From contig OZ018416.1 in assembly GCA_963969595.1 (NCBI GenBank), forward strand, positions 4,542,065-4,606,064: a stretch of 64,000 nucleotides of DNA, written 5' to 3'. The position numbers and the translations under genes were made by a program. This stretch comes from Neckera pumila. Taxonomy: Eukaryota; Streptophyta; Bryopsida; Hypnales; Neckeraceae. Under the pieces are notes generated by a model. The model was given only the letters and a program-made list of their open reading frames with translations. It had not been told where the DNA came from and made no database searches. Positions 45,704-59,000 of this stretch are shown piece by piece. Within the stretch, counting starts at the first letter, position 1. Each line of letters begins with the position of its first letter.

Positions 45704-45857
45704 TTAAGAATAGCTGTAAACAATATTTTTCCATAGGCTAGATTCTCAAACTAGGTTAAGAAATCTAGAAGGAAAAAAAAGGAAAAATAAAAAAATAAAA
45801 AAATAAAAAAATTGGAGTTATTTGTGAATTTTGTGAATTTCAAAAGTGAAGCCTTAA

Positions 45858-46778
45858 CCCCTAAAGTTCCATGACTGTGTTCTCACCAAAAATGCTCGAA
45901 AACTACCACTTTTAGTACAAGTATCCAATTTTTGAAAAAAAACTTTTTTTGACACATGTAACAATAGGATCTTGTAGTATGGTGACTTGAGAACATATGT
46001 TAAGAATTTCAGGAATTTCCATCATGTGGATTGCAAGATATAAGCATTCAAATTCACCAAAACTATTTTTTGGGCCCTGCAAAAAACAGGGCAGTAACAC
46101 TTCACAAGCTGATGTTTTGATGAAAAAATGTCTAAAATGATGGTGCTTTTTTGGGGTTTTCCTAGACAAGTTGGCTACATGCTTGAAAATTTTCACTTCA
46201 TTTGGAATTGTACAACACATAGGAAAAAAATAGTAAGTAGATAATAGTAGAGAATGATCCAAAATACAAAATTGTCAAGAATTTAATTATAGAATTGAAA
46301 AATGCTAATCCCAATGGTGGCAATGTTGTAATAAATGATCTACATCCTTGGATTTTATTTTTTTCAAAAACTATTGAAAATTGAGTAAGATAAAGGACTT
46401 CAAAGTTTATTTTAGTGTAGAGAATCCATAACTGCCTGCAAACTTAAAATCTTCAAAAATTTTGACACATTGATCAAAATGGTATGATTCAAAGCTTTTT
46501 ACCTATATATAACTTTAGAAAACCAATTTCAAAATTTTGTTTTCAAAAAAAGTGATTTTCTCTAATCTACTCGGACTGCCCAGTTACGAAAAAAAGTAAC
46601 ATATCAGGCCATAACTTTTTACTCATATTTCCAAATGTCATGAAATTTGGTGCATATGAAAGATATTCCTCGTCCCCAACTTTTGTAAAATTTTAGCCAA
46701 AAATATGGAAATCTCTAGACGTACATACTTGCCTTAAATTTCTATACGGCCCAAAAACGCATGTTGGTCCTCTAGGGG
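45858..46778 (-). mobile_element. TTAA-family element, subfamily B (full length, reverse)
   Basis: A 921-bp element with TTAA at 45854-45857 and 46779-46782. It is the reverse orientation of the B copy at 25323-26241: its right end GTTGGTCCTCTAGGGG corresponds to the B left end. Several AT-rich ORFs inside are not conserved between copies. Confidence 0.8.
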
Positions 46779-47084
46779 TTAAAGTGTTATATAGGTGCAT
46801 ATTTGAAGTGCCTTTAGAAAGACCAAGACTTTTACAAGTTTAAACATTAGTTGATTACATATGCTTGAATGAAGAATACAAATTCAGTGGTACAACAATT
46901 TACAACTCTGATGGACAAAAATGATTCTTAAACTTAATAGTATTTCAACTAGCAACAAGTTTGTTCAACATTTATTTATTTATTTATTTTGGAAGCGGAT
47001 ATTCTTGAACAAAATGGTGTCTACGTTGCCAATCTTATAGATCTTTCTCACCCAATACTATCATAGCTGGTAAATGAGTTTTAA

Positions 47085-47816
47085 CATCCAAAGGACCAAG
47101 TTGCGTTTTCTGGCAACATAGCGATTTTGGACAGCTCACTACAAATGGAGTTTTAATTTTTTTTCTTTGAAATTTTTACACAATATGTACCCGAGGAGTA
47201 GCTTTAAGGCCCAAAATTTTGTGTAGCTTTTGGTTACATAACTAAAAGGTTATTGCATGATATATGATTTTCTTCAAACTTTGGGCAGCCCGAGCAGCTC
47301 AATTTTTTTTTTTTAAATGACTTTAAAAAATATAATAACTTGAAATTGGTTCTTTAGATTTATATATATACATGAGAGACTTTGAATCATTCATTTTCAA
47401 TCAATGAGTCAAAAGTTATGAGGGATTTAAGTTTGCAGGTAGATATGGAGTCTTCGAAAACCATAACTACCCGCAAACTTAAACTCCTCATAATTTTTGA
47501 CTCATTGATTGAAAATGAATGGTTCAAAGTTTTTCATGTATATATAAATTTAGAGAACCAATTTCAAATTTTTAAAAAGTCATTTTTAAAGAAATTTTTT
47601 GAGATGCTCGGGCTGCCCAAAGTTCAAAGAGAATCACATATCATGCAACAACTTTTTTATTATATAGTCAAAAATTGTGAAAATTATCGAGCCTTAAAGC
47701 TACTCCTCAGGCACATGTTGTGTAAAATTTTCAAAGAAAAAAAATAAGACTCCATTCGTAGTGAGCTGCCCAAAATCGCTATGTTGCCAAAAAAACACAG
47801 CTTGGTCCTTTAGAGG
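47085..47816. mobile_element. Fold-back TTAA-family element (two B arms, inverted)
   Basis: A 732-bp element flanked by TTAA (47081-47084 and 47817-47820). The two halves are near-complete inverted copies of the B left end: GCAACATAGCGATTTTGG on the left answers CCAAAATCGCTATGTTGCC on the right. The arms extend to the centre (AAGTTTGCAGGTAG facing CTACCCGCAAACTT) around a ~23-bp spacer at ~47445-47467. Arms are ~350 bp each, so transcripts would form a long double-stranded hairpin. Confidence 0.85.
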
Positions 47817-47820
47817 TTAA

Positions 47821-48357
47821 AGACTTAAAATTTAAGTGATAAGTTTAAAAGCTTAATGGATTTGGACAAAACACGTATGTATTATAAAATATAAGTTTTA
47901 TAGTTTTTGGAAGTTTGAATCAAAGAAGATAACGTGAAGCATAAAAAGTAGAAAGTATCTATACGGTCAAAATCAAAAAATTATGTTTAGATTTGCTTCA
48001 AATTAGTTTTGAAGATATAACTTCAAAAATTCATGAAAATACAATTTTTTTCTTAGTATTTGAATTTTTTTGATTGGTCAAAATTGTAGTTTCTATTGAC
48101 GTGTGAAAAATATACATTAGATTTGGTAATGAGAACACCAACATTTTCTCCAAATGGTAAATATTTCCACATGAGGCAAACCCAGAATATTTTGTGATAT
48201 TTCTCTTATAATTTTTGTTTGACCATAGCGATCTTAGTTTTGAATATAAATGCTGGAAGACAATCCAATCTTTCCAAAAAAAAAGATTTGGAAAAAAGTT
48301 TGTTTGCTACCCCAAATTGGACATTGACCAAAAAATGAGTGCTTGAGCGTTTAGGGG
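47821..48357. mobile_element. TTAA-family element, subfamily C, partial
   Basis: The right end GCTTGAGCGTTTAGGGG followed by TTAA (48358-48361) matches the right end of the C copy at 55443-56080. The left terminus is not preserved; the TTAA at 47817-47820 may be its left flank. Confidence 0.45.
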
Positions 48358-48420
48358 TTAAGAACCCCAACTCCATTGTTAGTATTGAAAATATCCGACT
48401 AAACCTAACCACTCTTTTAA

Positions 48421-49334
48421 CCTCTAAAGGACCGAGGCCCCTTTTCTGCCAAAAAATACTCAAAACTGTCATTTTCATAGCAAAAAGTAAAAAAATTTGA
48501 AAAATGTTTTTGTTCCACATCTAACGGTAGGATCTTATACCTAACTGGTATGAGAGTGTGTGGAAAAAATTTCAGAATTTTTGACCGCACAGATTGCAAG
48601 ATATCTGCGTTTAAAGTGAAAAACACAAGTTTTTCAGTACATTGTGGGACTAGATTTTTTGACTTTGAACATTTTTATCTTTATTCTTTTGCACTACAGA
48701 GTTTTGAGCTTTTAATGTTTATACTGTAGAATTGAGTTGAGAATGTAGCCAAAAAAAAAAGTTCAAAAAAACTTAATTTTCATTAAGTAAAAAAATTGTT
48801 AAGTAGAAGTAGGTACGAGATAGAAGGAAAATCTAAAATATTTACATATTTTAGGCGGGATTAAAATGCACTAATCCCAATGGTGAGATTGTTCTAGCAA
48901 GTAAACTAAACTATGCAAAAATAAAAAGTTTGAAAAATTTGAAAAATTGCATTCAGAAATGAATCTACAAGTTATTTTTTCAAAAAAATGCTCTAACTGC
49001 CCAAAAAACAAGAATGTCCATAACTTTCTCATACAAAATCCAAATGAAATGAATCAAAGCTTTCTAGATAGACAAAAATATAATCTATGAGAAAAAAAAT
49101 ATTTAAAAAAAAAAACTGCAAATTTTTTTTGCTGCCTGCTGTCCCCTTGTTTTGAGTTATTTGGTCATAACTTTTGTTCCCAAGCATCGATTGTGAAAAA
49201 AAAATTATTTGCATGAAGCTAATCAGCTTTTCTACCTCCAAAAAAAGTTTCAAAAAATTAGAAGAAAATTTCAGCCCGTAGGTACCTGCCCAAAAATGCA
49301 TTTGCCCCCCGAAGGAACAATGGTCCTTTAGGGG
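48421..49334 (-). mobile_element. TTAA-family element, subfamily A, copy 8 (reverse)
   Basis: A 914-bp element with TTAA at 48417-48420 and 49335-49338. The left end is CCTCTAAAGGACCGAGGCCC, the right end TGGTCCTTTAGGGG preceded by a TTTGCCCCCCGAAGGAACAA hairpin segment. Reverse orientation of copy 7. Confidence 0.85.
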
Positions 49335-49338
49335 TTAA

Positions 49339-49890
49339 AAGTCTCTTTTCCCTCTAAAGTCTTGTATAAGATAAACTAGCCCATTGTGGTCAAACTTTGG
49401 AGTCTACCATCATGCCATTGCTGAAAGTTTTCAAATTTTTTCCCACATGAAGACAAGTGTGAGAAATAGTGAGAGCAATTGAAATTGTATTTTTCAAACA
49501 AATTATGAATTTATTACGGAATTTTGAAGTGATATATCCAAAAGAGTTAGTAGTCTACCCCATAACCAACAAAAATTGTATCCAATATGCTCTTCTTAAT
49601 CACCTAAAGTGGTCACAATAATTTCTAATGTAGAAGGCCATGAAAAGTGTCTTCTTGCAATGATTTACACTGAAAAAGCAAGTATTCCTAATGAGGTCAC
49701 TAATCACTCCATTGGTGTCAGGTTAGACATTGATTGTGGACAAAAAACCTATCATGGGATCATTAGGTGTCCACTATGGGTCACCTAACCACAATGGGTT
49801 GGTTTACCTTAGTCTTATGTCTAAGCACACTCTTTTTGCAAATAAGTGGTGTAAACATATGTTGGGGAGGAACTGACGGCTAGTTCAAAG
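49339..49890. other. Intergenic DNA, nothing recognised
   Basis: No gene or repeat recognised between two reverse-oriented A elements. Confidence 0.4.
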
Positions 49891-49894
49891 TTAG

Positions 49895-50796
49895 CCCCTA
49901 AAGTCTCAAGGCCATTTTTCTGTCAAAAAATACTCAAAAATGCCATTTTGGCTACGTTCATCCAAGGACACAAAAAAAAACATTTCTTTAGAATCTAATT
50001 GTAGGATCTTATACTTCACTTGTCAAGGATCATGTGGTAAAAATTTCATGAAGTTTGACAGTACAGATTGGAAGATATTAGCATTCAAAGTTGAAAAAGA
50101 AAGTTTTTTTGAACACTAATCTGCAATTTCAGATGACTTTGACCGCCATTTGTGGAAATTTTTTGCACTACAAACTTTGAATTTAAAATTTTTTATGTTG
50201 AAGATGTAAGTTGAAAGTCTACAAAAAAAATTAAAAAAAACACACTTGATTTTCACTCTTTAAAAAATTGTTAAGTAGAAATAAGTCCAAGGTTGAAAAA
50301 AAACACTAAATTGTTAATAGCTCTTAGATGGGATTGAAATACAATAATTGCAATGGTGAGATTGTCTTAGCAAGCAAACACCAACATTCTCAAAAAAAAA
50401 AAGTTGTAAGAAATTGTGAAAATTGCATTCAGAAATGAATCCTACAAGTTATTTTTTCAAAAAGATGCTTAGATTGCCTAAAAAACAAGATTGTCCATAA
50501 CTTGCTCATTATTAGTCCAAATAAAATGAATCAAGGCTTCACATGTAGACAAAAATATAAAGTTTCAGAGAAAAAAAAATTAAAATTTATTTTGACGTTT
50601 TGCAAAAAAATTTGTGCTGCCCACTGAGTTCAGTTTGAGGTTTTTGGTGGTATAACTTTTGCTTTCGGACACCAATTGAAATAAAAGTTATATTCCCACA
50701 AAGCTATCTTATGGAAAAGTTTCAACAAAAATTGAGCCCGTAGGTACCTGCCCAAAATTTGATTCGTCCCCTGAGGAGACAATGGGACTTTAGGGG
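49895..50796 (-). mobile_element. TTAA-family element, subfamily A, copy 9 (reverse, TTAG flanks)
   Basis: A 902-bp element starting CCCCTAAAGTCTCAAGGCC and ending GGGACTTTAGGGG. Both flanks read TTAG (49891-49894 and 50797-50800), a matched 4-bp duplication at a non-canonical target. Confidence 0.8.
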
Positions 50797-51073
50797 TTAG
50801 CCTGTGGAATTGGAAAAAATCATGTTGCAATTTAAAAATATCGACAAAAAACTTGTAAAATAATCTATAAAATTTATGTTTTGAATAAAAAATTAAGAAA
50901 ATAACCTGACTCACTGGCAAGGCCAGCATTATTTGCTCTTCCACGTTTCCCACATCATTCAGAAAACCTCCAGTACAGTACTGTCCTATAAAATACGTGC
51001 CAGACTGTGTTATAGCATGTGTTTTAGGGTGTTTCCTTTGTACCGGGACTAGAAGGTCCGGTGCGTTGCATAA

Positions 51074-51524
51074 GAGCATCTGTAGTGAGCACAGCAACAG
51101 TGCTGGTATTGGCATTGTGATGAGCAAAAAGTCGTCGCCTTGTAAGAAAAATTGTGCTCCAATGCAACCGTCATGGGGTCCGGCACTTCTACGGTCTCAC
51201 TATGCACCCCCCCAAATCCAAGCAAATTTGCAAAATGTGAAGGGCCCACAAGTTGGCTCCGGGTAGAAATAATCATCCTTTTTTGCATGGTTAAGGATGC
51301 CAATCAATTCAACCATGCCTTGTTCAATGAAAAGTCTTTTTTTAATGTAAATTTTTTTTCTTTCTTTCTTTTTATAATGTAAAAAGTCCATTTGATGTTT
51401 GGATTGTCAGCTTTGCATTAGATCAATTTGTTCTAGAAAAAGCCCGATACTATGCGGGCCTCGTAGAACGCCCATGTGTTTACTGATACAAGGACTATTT
51501 GCTGAGATCACACTGTAGATGTTC
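51074..51524. mobile_element. PIF/Harbinger-like MITE
   Basis: A 451-bp element flanked by TAA (51071-51073 and 51525-51527). The left end GAGCATCTGTAGTG and the inverted right end GAACATCTACAGTG match imperfectly, followed by a shared CAGCAA. A 3-bp TAA duplication with GAGCATCT-like ends suggests PIF/Harbinger. No transposase ORF. Confidence 0.6.
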
Positions 51525-51796
51525 TAAGTATTCAATCCTATACTTCAGAAAACATACCAGTACCATCAAGGGCCAATTTTCACCACGTCCCAGTTTCCCG
51601 TTCTCCAAGTCCTTATTTGAGGTCAACTTCCAACTTTTGGAGGTTGTAGAAGATCAATAAAAAATATTTTATGTGGGAATTGGTGCTTCATAGTTTGAAG
51701 ACCAAAGTCCGAGCTCTTAAAGCACCCACACTATTATTTCTTAATCCTTAAATGAAAATGATAGGCTTAGATTTGAGATAATTGTTGACAAAAAAT

Positions 51797-51979
<183 letters not shown>

Positions 51980-51982
51980 ATT

Positions 51983-52320
51983 TGGAACGTTTCAACTTGC
52001 TGGACCTTTTTTTTATTAATGAGCATAGCTTGCCAAGCACTGCATTTAGGATGCAAAGTTAATGCATGCCCCAACCGCATAAACTTTGGGCAAACAATAA
52101 GACCTATACCTTGCTTCAAGAAGATAATTGTTGACAAAAAAAATTTTGTATTTTTTTGAAATGTTTCAACCTATTAGACTTACTTCAATAGCGAATATTG
52201 CTTGCTAAGCATCACATTTAGGATGCAAAGCCAAAACACTATTCATTTTTTATTTTTGTATGCCTTGATTCACAAACTTTGAATAAGCAATAAAAAACAT
52301 ATTTGGCTTCAAGAAGACTT
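51983..52320. repeat. Imperfect direct duplication (~160 bp)
   Basis: A segment with GTTTCAAC, CATTTAGGATGCAAAG, AACTTTG, CAATAA and GCTTCAAGAAGA occurs twice in the same order (51989-52125 and 52162-52318). Confidence 0.6.
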
Positions 52321-52369
52321 TTTATTCCCCCTTTGATTGCCCTCTAGGCCAATGAATGTTGTTTAAGGT

Positions 52370-55006
52370 TTAACCCCTTAGTGACTAGGCATCCAAACTT
52401 TGAAGTAAAGCTGAACACAAACACATCCTAAGCACACAAACATAAGTTTTTTTATCCATCATTTTTTTTAAAGATTCTTGTACTAGTTCTTTAACATTTG
52501 CATGGTATAGATTTTAAAGACTTTGCTTTCCAAATTTTCTAAAATTCAAAAGATATAAGTAGGTATGATTTCAAAAAATAATTTATTTAGTTCTAAAAAT
52601 GATCCTTTCAAAATGACTTGAATAAAAAAAAAACTAAGAATATTAAAAATCCATTATGATTAGAACTTAATACCTTGAATTTGAAAAAAAAGTTATTGTG
52701 AAAATCACAAATATTCAATATACAAATAGTTTTTCAAATGAATTTTAAATTTTGGCATCATATTTTATTGAAAAATATTGCATAGTATACTATTTTGGTC
52801 AATTAGCAAATTCAACAAAAATAATTCTAAAATATAGTCACAATTTAATTGATTAAATTTGATATCACAATTATCATCTCAGTATCACCCTTTTTTTTGT
52901 AAGGTGATATAAGTGGCTTATTTCATTGATATGCTATGAAGAGAAGTGTGACAAGACCCTTCCTAAAGTAAAGTTCATTGCTTTTCATCAATCCTCAAAG
53001 GATATAGGATAGTTGAAGCAAGGTGGGAATTGACCGCACAAAGAAAAGATGTAGTACTTGCGTTTATAGAGGAACTTCAAACCTCACTAAAGCATTGTAA
53101 ATAAACTTTTTCAAATTGTATTCAATAAGAAACGTGGAAAACAAAGTTAAGTTGCACCTAAAAAAATCCATTTGTGCTTGGAGTCTCTAATAGAAAGTTT
53201 AGAATATTTTTTTTCAGTCCCAGTCCTGCGTGGTACATTGTGATCACATTTCTTTAAAAAAAATATTATTATTGGTCAAGTATAAAGACAATGTATAACA
53301 CTGTTTTTCCCTAATAGCCCTCCTCTAAACTTTATCCATCACTTTTGATTGAAGGCTCCAAATCAATAATAAGATTTGGAGATGAAAATCATCATTATTT
53401 CATACATTTTACTAATTGATCAATTTAGAAAAAACATTTGACTATGCTTAAATGAAGTCTATTACACCATTGCTAACCAATACTAGGAGGTTCCTTTTGC
53501 TTCTACAAAAAGTGGGAGCCCTAGCATGGCAACTTCCCATCCAATTCAACCAATGATTTTTTGCAGTTTTCTGCTTAGCCAGTAACACTAGTATTGCAAC
53601 TTCCTAGCCAACCTATGATTCTCTACAAAGTATAACTAAGTGCACTCCCCTACTTTTGTAAAGGGTGATTGCAAGAAAGACCGGTCGTATTTCCCATCAA
53701 ATTGAGGGTACCCTTTTTGTCATCTGCTATAACTTTTGAAGCAAAAGTCCGATGAATATGAAATTTTTATAGGAGAAATCAAACTTTATAGTAATCAAAA
53801 TCAGATCCCTTATTTTTTAGAAATAAAAAAAATTCATTTTATATTTAAAAATCATTTTTGGTAATTTGTCACAAGGTGCAGTTTAGGATTTTTTACTATG
53901 TTAGGAGTACCCAAATTTAATGATCTGGAGCTGAAATTTTCATAGTCTATTTGCATAGTAGAAAATCACATTCTTACCAAATGGAATCTAAAAATATATT
54001 AATTTGTGTCTTCCACATGAGTGCAAACATCACTCCCATTGCGCACAGTTTCTAAACAATGAAGATGGTTCTAAGATCAATCTTTTGGTGAAATCTCATT
54101 GTTATAAACTCTTCCCAAATGGGAAATTTTTAGTGTTTTTTTAAATTTATTTTCATATTTTTTACAAATTAAAATGTGAAATTATAGTGCAATTTTCTAT
54201 TTTCGGAGGATTTTGCACTTTTCTAGTTCTTCTACTAAGAGAATTTTGCTATGCTTTTCCTTCCTAGAATACCTTCTTCTTAAAGGTCTATGCACTAAAT
54301 ATATTTTTTCACATTTCTTTAAAATTGTTTTCTAATTTTAAAGTACTCCCGAAAGAAAAATTGAATCTTAGTGCAAACGCTACGCTTTTTGACGGTCTTT
54401 CTTGCAATGACCCAAAGCACTTGCCTTTTCTCATTGCATCATATAGTGTGTGACTTCTGAAGATGCATGACTAAAATACACATGAACAAAATGACTTGCC
54501 AAATTCTATATTAATTGATTTGTCAAAATGTTAAATAACCAATTAAATCAAAAATTGAATGCCAAACCCACTTTTTTTGTTTTTAATAATCTTTTGACCA
54601 ATATGTATTGAACTTGTTAGTTGCCTATAACAGTTGATCAAACCATTCAATATAATCTATGGATCCTATTTTACAATAATTATTTGAGAGGGATTATTAA
54701 ATTATTATTCCAAGTTGTATTTTATAATACAACTTCACAACTTTAGAACTCTGGACTACCTCCTAGTCCTAAAGAGTTAATTATGACTCACCAAGGTTCA
54801 TATCATGGGCTCTTCAAATGGAACTTGAGAGGCCAAGCAGTCTTAGCCCTAGATGTAGCCATCCAAATCTACTCTTCAAATGAGTATTTACAAAAGTCTT
54901 ATATGAACATACACTTACTATAAATGTTTACAATAAGATAAATAAACAATTTTCATTTTGGCATTCTCAATTAGAAATAGCCTTTATTCAAAATCAATTG
55001 ATAAAG
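52370..55006. other. AT-rich intergenic DNA; one possible TTAA-type terminus
   Basis: TTAACCCCTTAGTGACTAGG at 52370 resembles a TTAA-family left end, but no matching right end was found. The rest shows no domain-bearing ORF or terminal repeat. Confidence 0.35.
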
Positions 55007-55273
55007 GCAGGACGGTAAATCCCCCCGTCCTTGGTGGGCCCAACAGGATAAATTTGGATTTCTCAAAGGTAAAAGTAAATAAAAGCCCCTTGTATTTGAG
55101 CCATGTGTAGGGATACTTACTAGCCCCCCTAGCTAATTTGGGGCCTCTGATTGCAAATATGAATTCAAATTGTGAAAATAAATAAATTTGTGGAAAATAA
55201 AAATTCCAGCGTTTTTCCCGGGATAAATTTGGCCTGCGGGGCCTACAAAGGACGAGAGAATTTAACGTCCTGC
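55007..55273. mobile_element. MITE with perfect 9-bp target duplication (Mutator-like)
   Basis: A 267-bp element with long inverted ends: GCAGGACGGTAAAT on the left, GCAGGACGTTAAAT inverted on the right, and similarity continuing for ~50 bp (CGTCCTT, GGCCC, AAATTT). It is flanked by TTGATAAAG on both sides (54998-55006 and 55274-55282). A 9-bp duplication is characteristic of Mutator-like elements. The 105-codon minus-strand ORF across it is a by-product. Confidence 0.8.
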
Positions 55274-55442
55274 TTGATAAAGATCCACCTCTGAGGTACA
55301 TTCAGAATATGCAAGGGCCCTTGACCTTGGCATGAGGAGATCTCATTTGCAGACCCTGCAACAAACTTTCTTTGTGATGGGTAAATGGTGCAACAAAGTT
55401 TTAAGCCTGGACGTGCTACATGTTTTTGCGGCTACGTATTAA

Positions 55443-56080
55443 CCCCTAAATGCTCAAGACCTGTTTTGGGTTTCTGGAATTTGCTCTAAATTGAACAAAA
55501 TGCCAACATTTTGATAAGTTGTATCAATTTTTTTTGAATAGTAACCGTACAAATTCAAACTGGACTTGTTAGAGATTATATTGAAAAAGAAAACACAACA
55601 ATATCACTTATGGTGTGAAAAATTATAATGTTTAACCATGAGGGTGCTAAAACCACTAAAAAAATATTCAATCTTCTTTACACAAGTCAAATCTAAAAAG
55701 TTGGTGACCAAAAAAATAAAAGGTTAAAGGGCCTAACTTGTATAACCTCAATCAATTTGTGGCTTCTTAAAATCTACTCTACAATTTTTTTAAATGAAAT
55801 TTGAATGTGATTTTTTCTCCAAGATCTAGTGTATTTGAGGCTCATCTCCAAGAGCGCTCAACACTACGGGAAGTCAAGATTACAATAGGTACCCTTGTAC
55901 AAGAACTTGAATAGAAAAATCATTGTCTTTTATTTTCAAGATCGGATTTTTGGTGCTAAAATTAGACTTCAAGAAGAGCTTTCTAAAAATATAAAATGCT
56001 AAAAATAGCAACTAAGTTAGGTTTCATTTAACTTCAAAGTTTTGCAAACACTAGATTTGGGTGCCTTGGGCATTTAGGGG
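55443..56080. mobile_element. TTAA-family element, subfamily C
   Basis: A 638-bp element flanked by TTAA (55439-55442 and 56081-56084). Ends are CCCCTAAATGCTCAAGACC and CCTTGGGCATTTAGGGG. The inner sequence differs from A and B. Confidence 0.7.
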
Positions 56081-56084
56081 TTAA

Positions 56085-59000
56085 AGGCCTTGATGTAGAT
56101 GCTCTCATCCTAAGTTTTCTAATGTATACTATTGTATAGTGAATGTATGTTCAAAAATGAGCCAAAAAATAAAATAAAAATATTTTAAAGCTACTTTTTC
56201 TGTATGATCTACAATTTGCAAATTTCATGCTTGATTTTGTGTTATTCTTCTCATATTATATACCAAATAGTTGATGGGATTTGAAGTCCAATTTGGGTTT
56301 CCAGTTTTGCTAAACCCCACTTAAGCTCCAAGTCTTATTTTCTCAACACCAAAAGCTCCCCCAAAAAATCCAGAATTTTAAGTGCACCAGGACTTAGACT
56401 TGGACTTAGTTTGAAGCCTAAAGTCTTAATTTTCAATTCTCCACAATTGAAATTTTAGAATTCCACAAGACTCAGGATGTAATAAAAATTGACTCTTATG
56501 GATACATGATCATCTTGTACACTATTGTATGATGAATCCTCTCATTCCAACTGCAATGTGAAATTGCTCTTACAATTGTAGGTATTAAAGTTCAAGATTT
56601 GTGCTTCAAGAATGGACCAAGGTCTTTAAGAAAAATATTACTTGAAATCTGTATAAAGTGTGTAAACTGGGACAAGTTGAACAAATTTAGCATTGTCTAG
56701 GGAGAAATATGGAAACACATAGACAAGATGGCATAAATAAAATTGTCAATAGCGCATGAGCTAAAAATAGGAAACAAAACCAAAAACTAACCTAATGAAC
56801 TTTGTAGCACCATGGACATGCAAGAATAAATAATGAAGAATTTTTGTACAATAATAAATCCATGTAAAGCAAAATGCAAGTGGTTGTAAAGCTTTGGGAG
56901 GCATAATGAATTATGTACAAATTTTTAGAAGTGAATATTAGAAAAAATTGTAAGTGTATTATTGAATCCACAATCTACTTGATGCATATTATAGTTTGAA
57001 TATTTTTTACTAACAAAACCAAGGAAAAAAAACTTAGTGGGAGCTCTTCTAAATGGGAATAGGCCCAATCGCCTATCAATTATGCAACTAAGGTCACTTC
57101 TTGAATGGAAAAGCAAATCTAATAAATATCTCTAAGGTTGTTGATTATTTTTAAAATGAAATGTCTATTAAAATATAAAATACAAACTCTCTTAGAATGC
57201 CGTCTAGGGTATTTTTAATAAAGACACATAAAGACTTTTCAAATTATTTCTTTCCATTCTCTTCACACTTTGTCAATAGTCATATCACTCTAAGGTCCAT
57301 AGTCACTACATCATCTAGGGTTTGTGTCCACAGTCAAGGCTCCAATGTTCATGCATAATGCATAATCCTCTCTTTTGTACATCTCTCAAAAAAGACTTCA
57401 TTTTATAATCCAACATAGTTCAAATGTTGTCATCAATATATTTAATATATGCAATTCCATCTTTATTTTAATTTCAATATTTTCTTCAATTATGTGCTAA
57501 TTTGTTAGATTAAATATTGCTATTCTTATCATTAAATAACTCACTTATGATCTTCACGCTCTGCTTCCATTCTAAAATTGTCTACTGTCTTTCATATATT
57601 AAATATATACATCAAAACTACATATACAATTGTCTATGGTCCATTGTTCTTTTATTAAATTTAATTGTTGGATCTTATATTTCAATGTCTATGGATATTC
57701 ACTAGTCTTTTATGAAATACCACTTATTATTCCCTTGCACATTGCCAATGGTCTAATTTTCTATACCATATCATTAATAGTCATTAGTAATTGCCTGAAA
57801 TGTAGGCAAGTAGTTACTGCCTCTTTTTTGAGTGCATAATGAAATTGTATAGGTAGTTACTGCCTCTTTTGAGATGATAGTAATAGTGTAAAACTATGTA
57901 CAAGCCTAATAGAAGGATAGTTAGGGAATAATTATTGTACACGTAGCATGTAGCCATCAGACAAAAATCATTTCCAATTCCCTATATTGAAACACTCAAT
58001 CTCCAAATTTTATTTCGTGCCTCCTCAATTCCTTTCTTTGCAACAAATCCTAAACTCATTAAAATTTTAATTCCAAAAAAAACAAAAAAATAGTGATCTA
58101 ATGAAGACTACAATGTTCTCTTCATAGTCCCGCAATCACTGCTTTGGACACCCTACTACATTACTTCAATCAAAGCACAATAAACATGTAGCCAACACTA
58201 GCTTCCATCTTCAAAGTGCAAATTAAAAAAAAAAAAATGCAAGCTATCAACCATGCTTTTTTGTGTTTTCAAATGCACAATGTCTTCTTTGAGGTCTGTA
58301 TGTTTGTCAAGTATCAAATTTTGTCCACATGGAATTTTTTGAAGAGCATGACTGATGTTTTATTTTAAAATTGCAATGACTTTCCATTGTGCATCCAGAC
58401 AAACATTGCACTTGTCGAATGTTCTCAAATGATGTGCACTACTAAGAATTTTGCATAGTCAAAAACAGTGTTTGATGGAATCTTTGCCAATTCAGATACT
58501 CATGTAGTGGTTCTAGAACTCTTGAATGTGAAGCACTCAATCTGCTTATATTGTTGCCAATACAACATTTATAGATAGGAAGATTAATTGAAGCGACTCC
58601 AGTATTATATTTTTGTTGTCAATTTAACATTTATAGATAGGAAGATTAATTGAGGCAACTCTACTATTAACTTTTCAATTGGTTGTGATTAACCAACTTA
58701 TCTCCAAGAAGTCCTTTCAAACATTGGTAGTATAAGTGATAAGTTGGTGTGATAAAGTCTGCATAGTTTACCAAATTTCAAGCTCTTCAAAAACAATATC
58801 GAAATCAGCTTCAATTATCATGTACAAATTGTAATTTTACACTATTGCACTCTACGGCACTTGATCTAAACAATGCCATGCACTTGATCTTCTCCAACAT
58901 CGTCCTAATAACACGGGTGGGTTTCAAAACAATTATTGTGACCTTCACTTACAATTTTGAAAGGTAGACAAATGATTCAAGTGAATGGAGCACCTGAACT

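Noticed and set aside
45445..50800. Several 70-165-codon ORFs in 45.4-50.8 kb
   Set aside because: They lie inside TTAA-family elements and are not preserved between copies of the same subfamily.
52370..54780. A further long TTAA-family element from 52370 to ~54780
   Set aside because: A CCCC terminus follows the TTAA at 52370, but the candidate right end near 54777 does not mirror it.
54984..55301. 105-codon minus-strand ORF
   Set aside because: It lies across the inverted-repeat MITE at 55007-55273 and has no domain.
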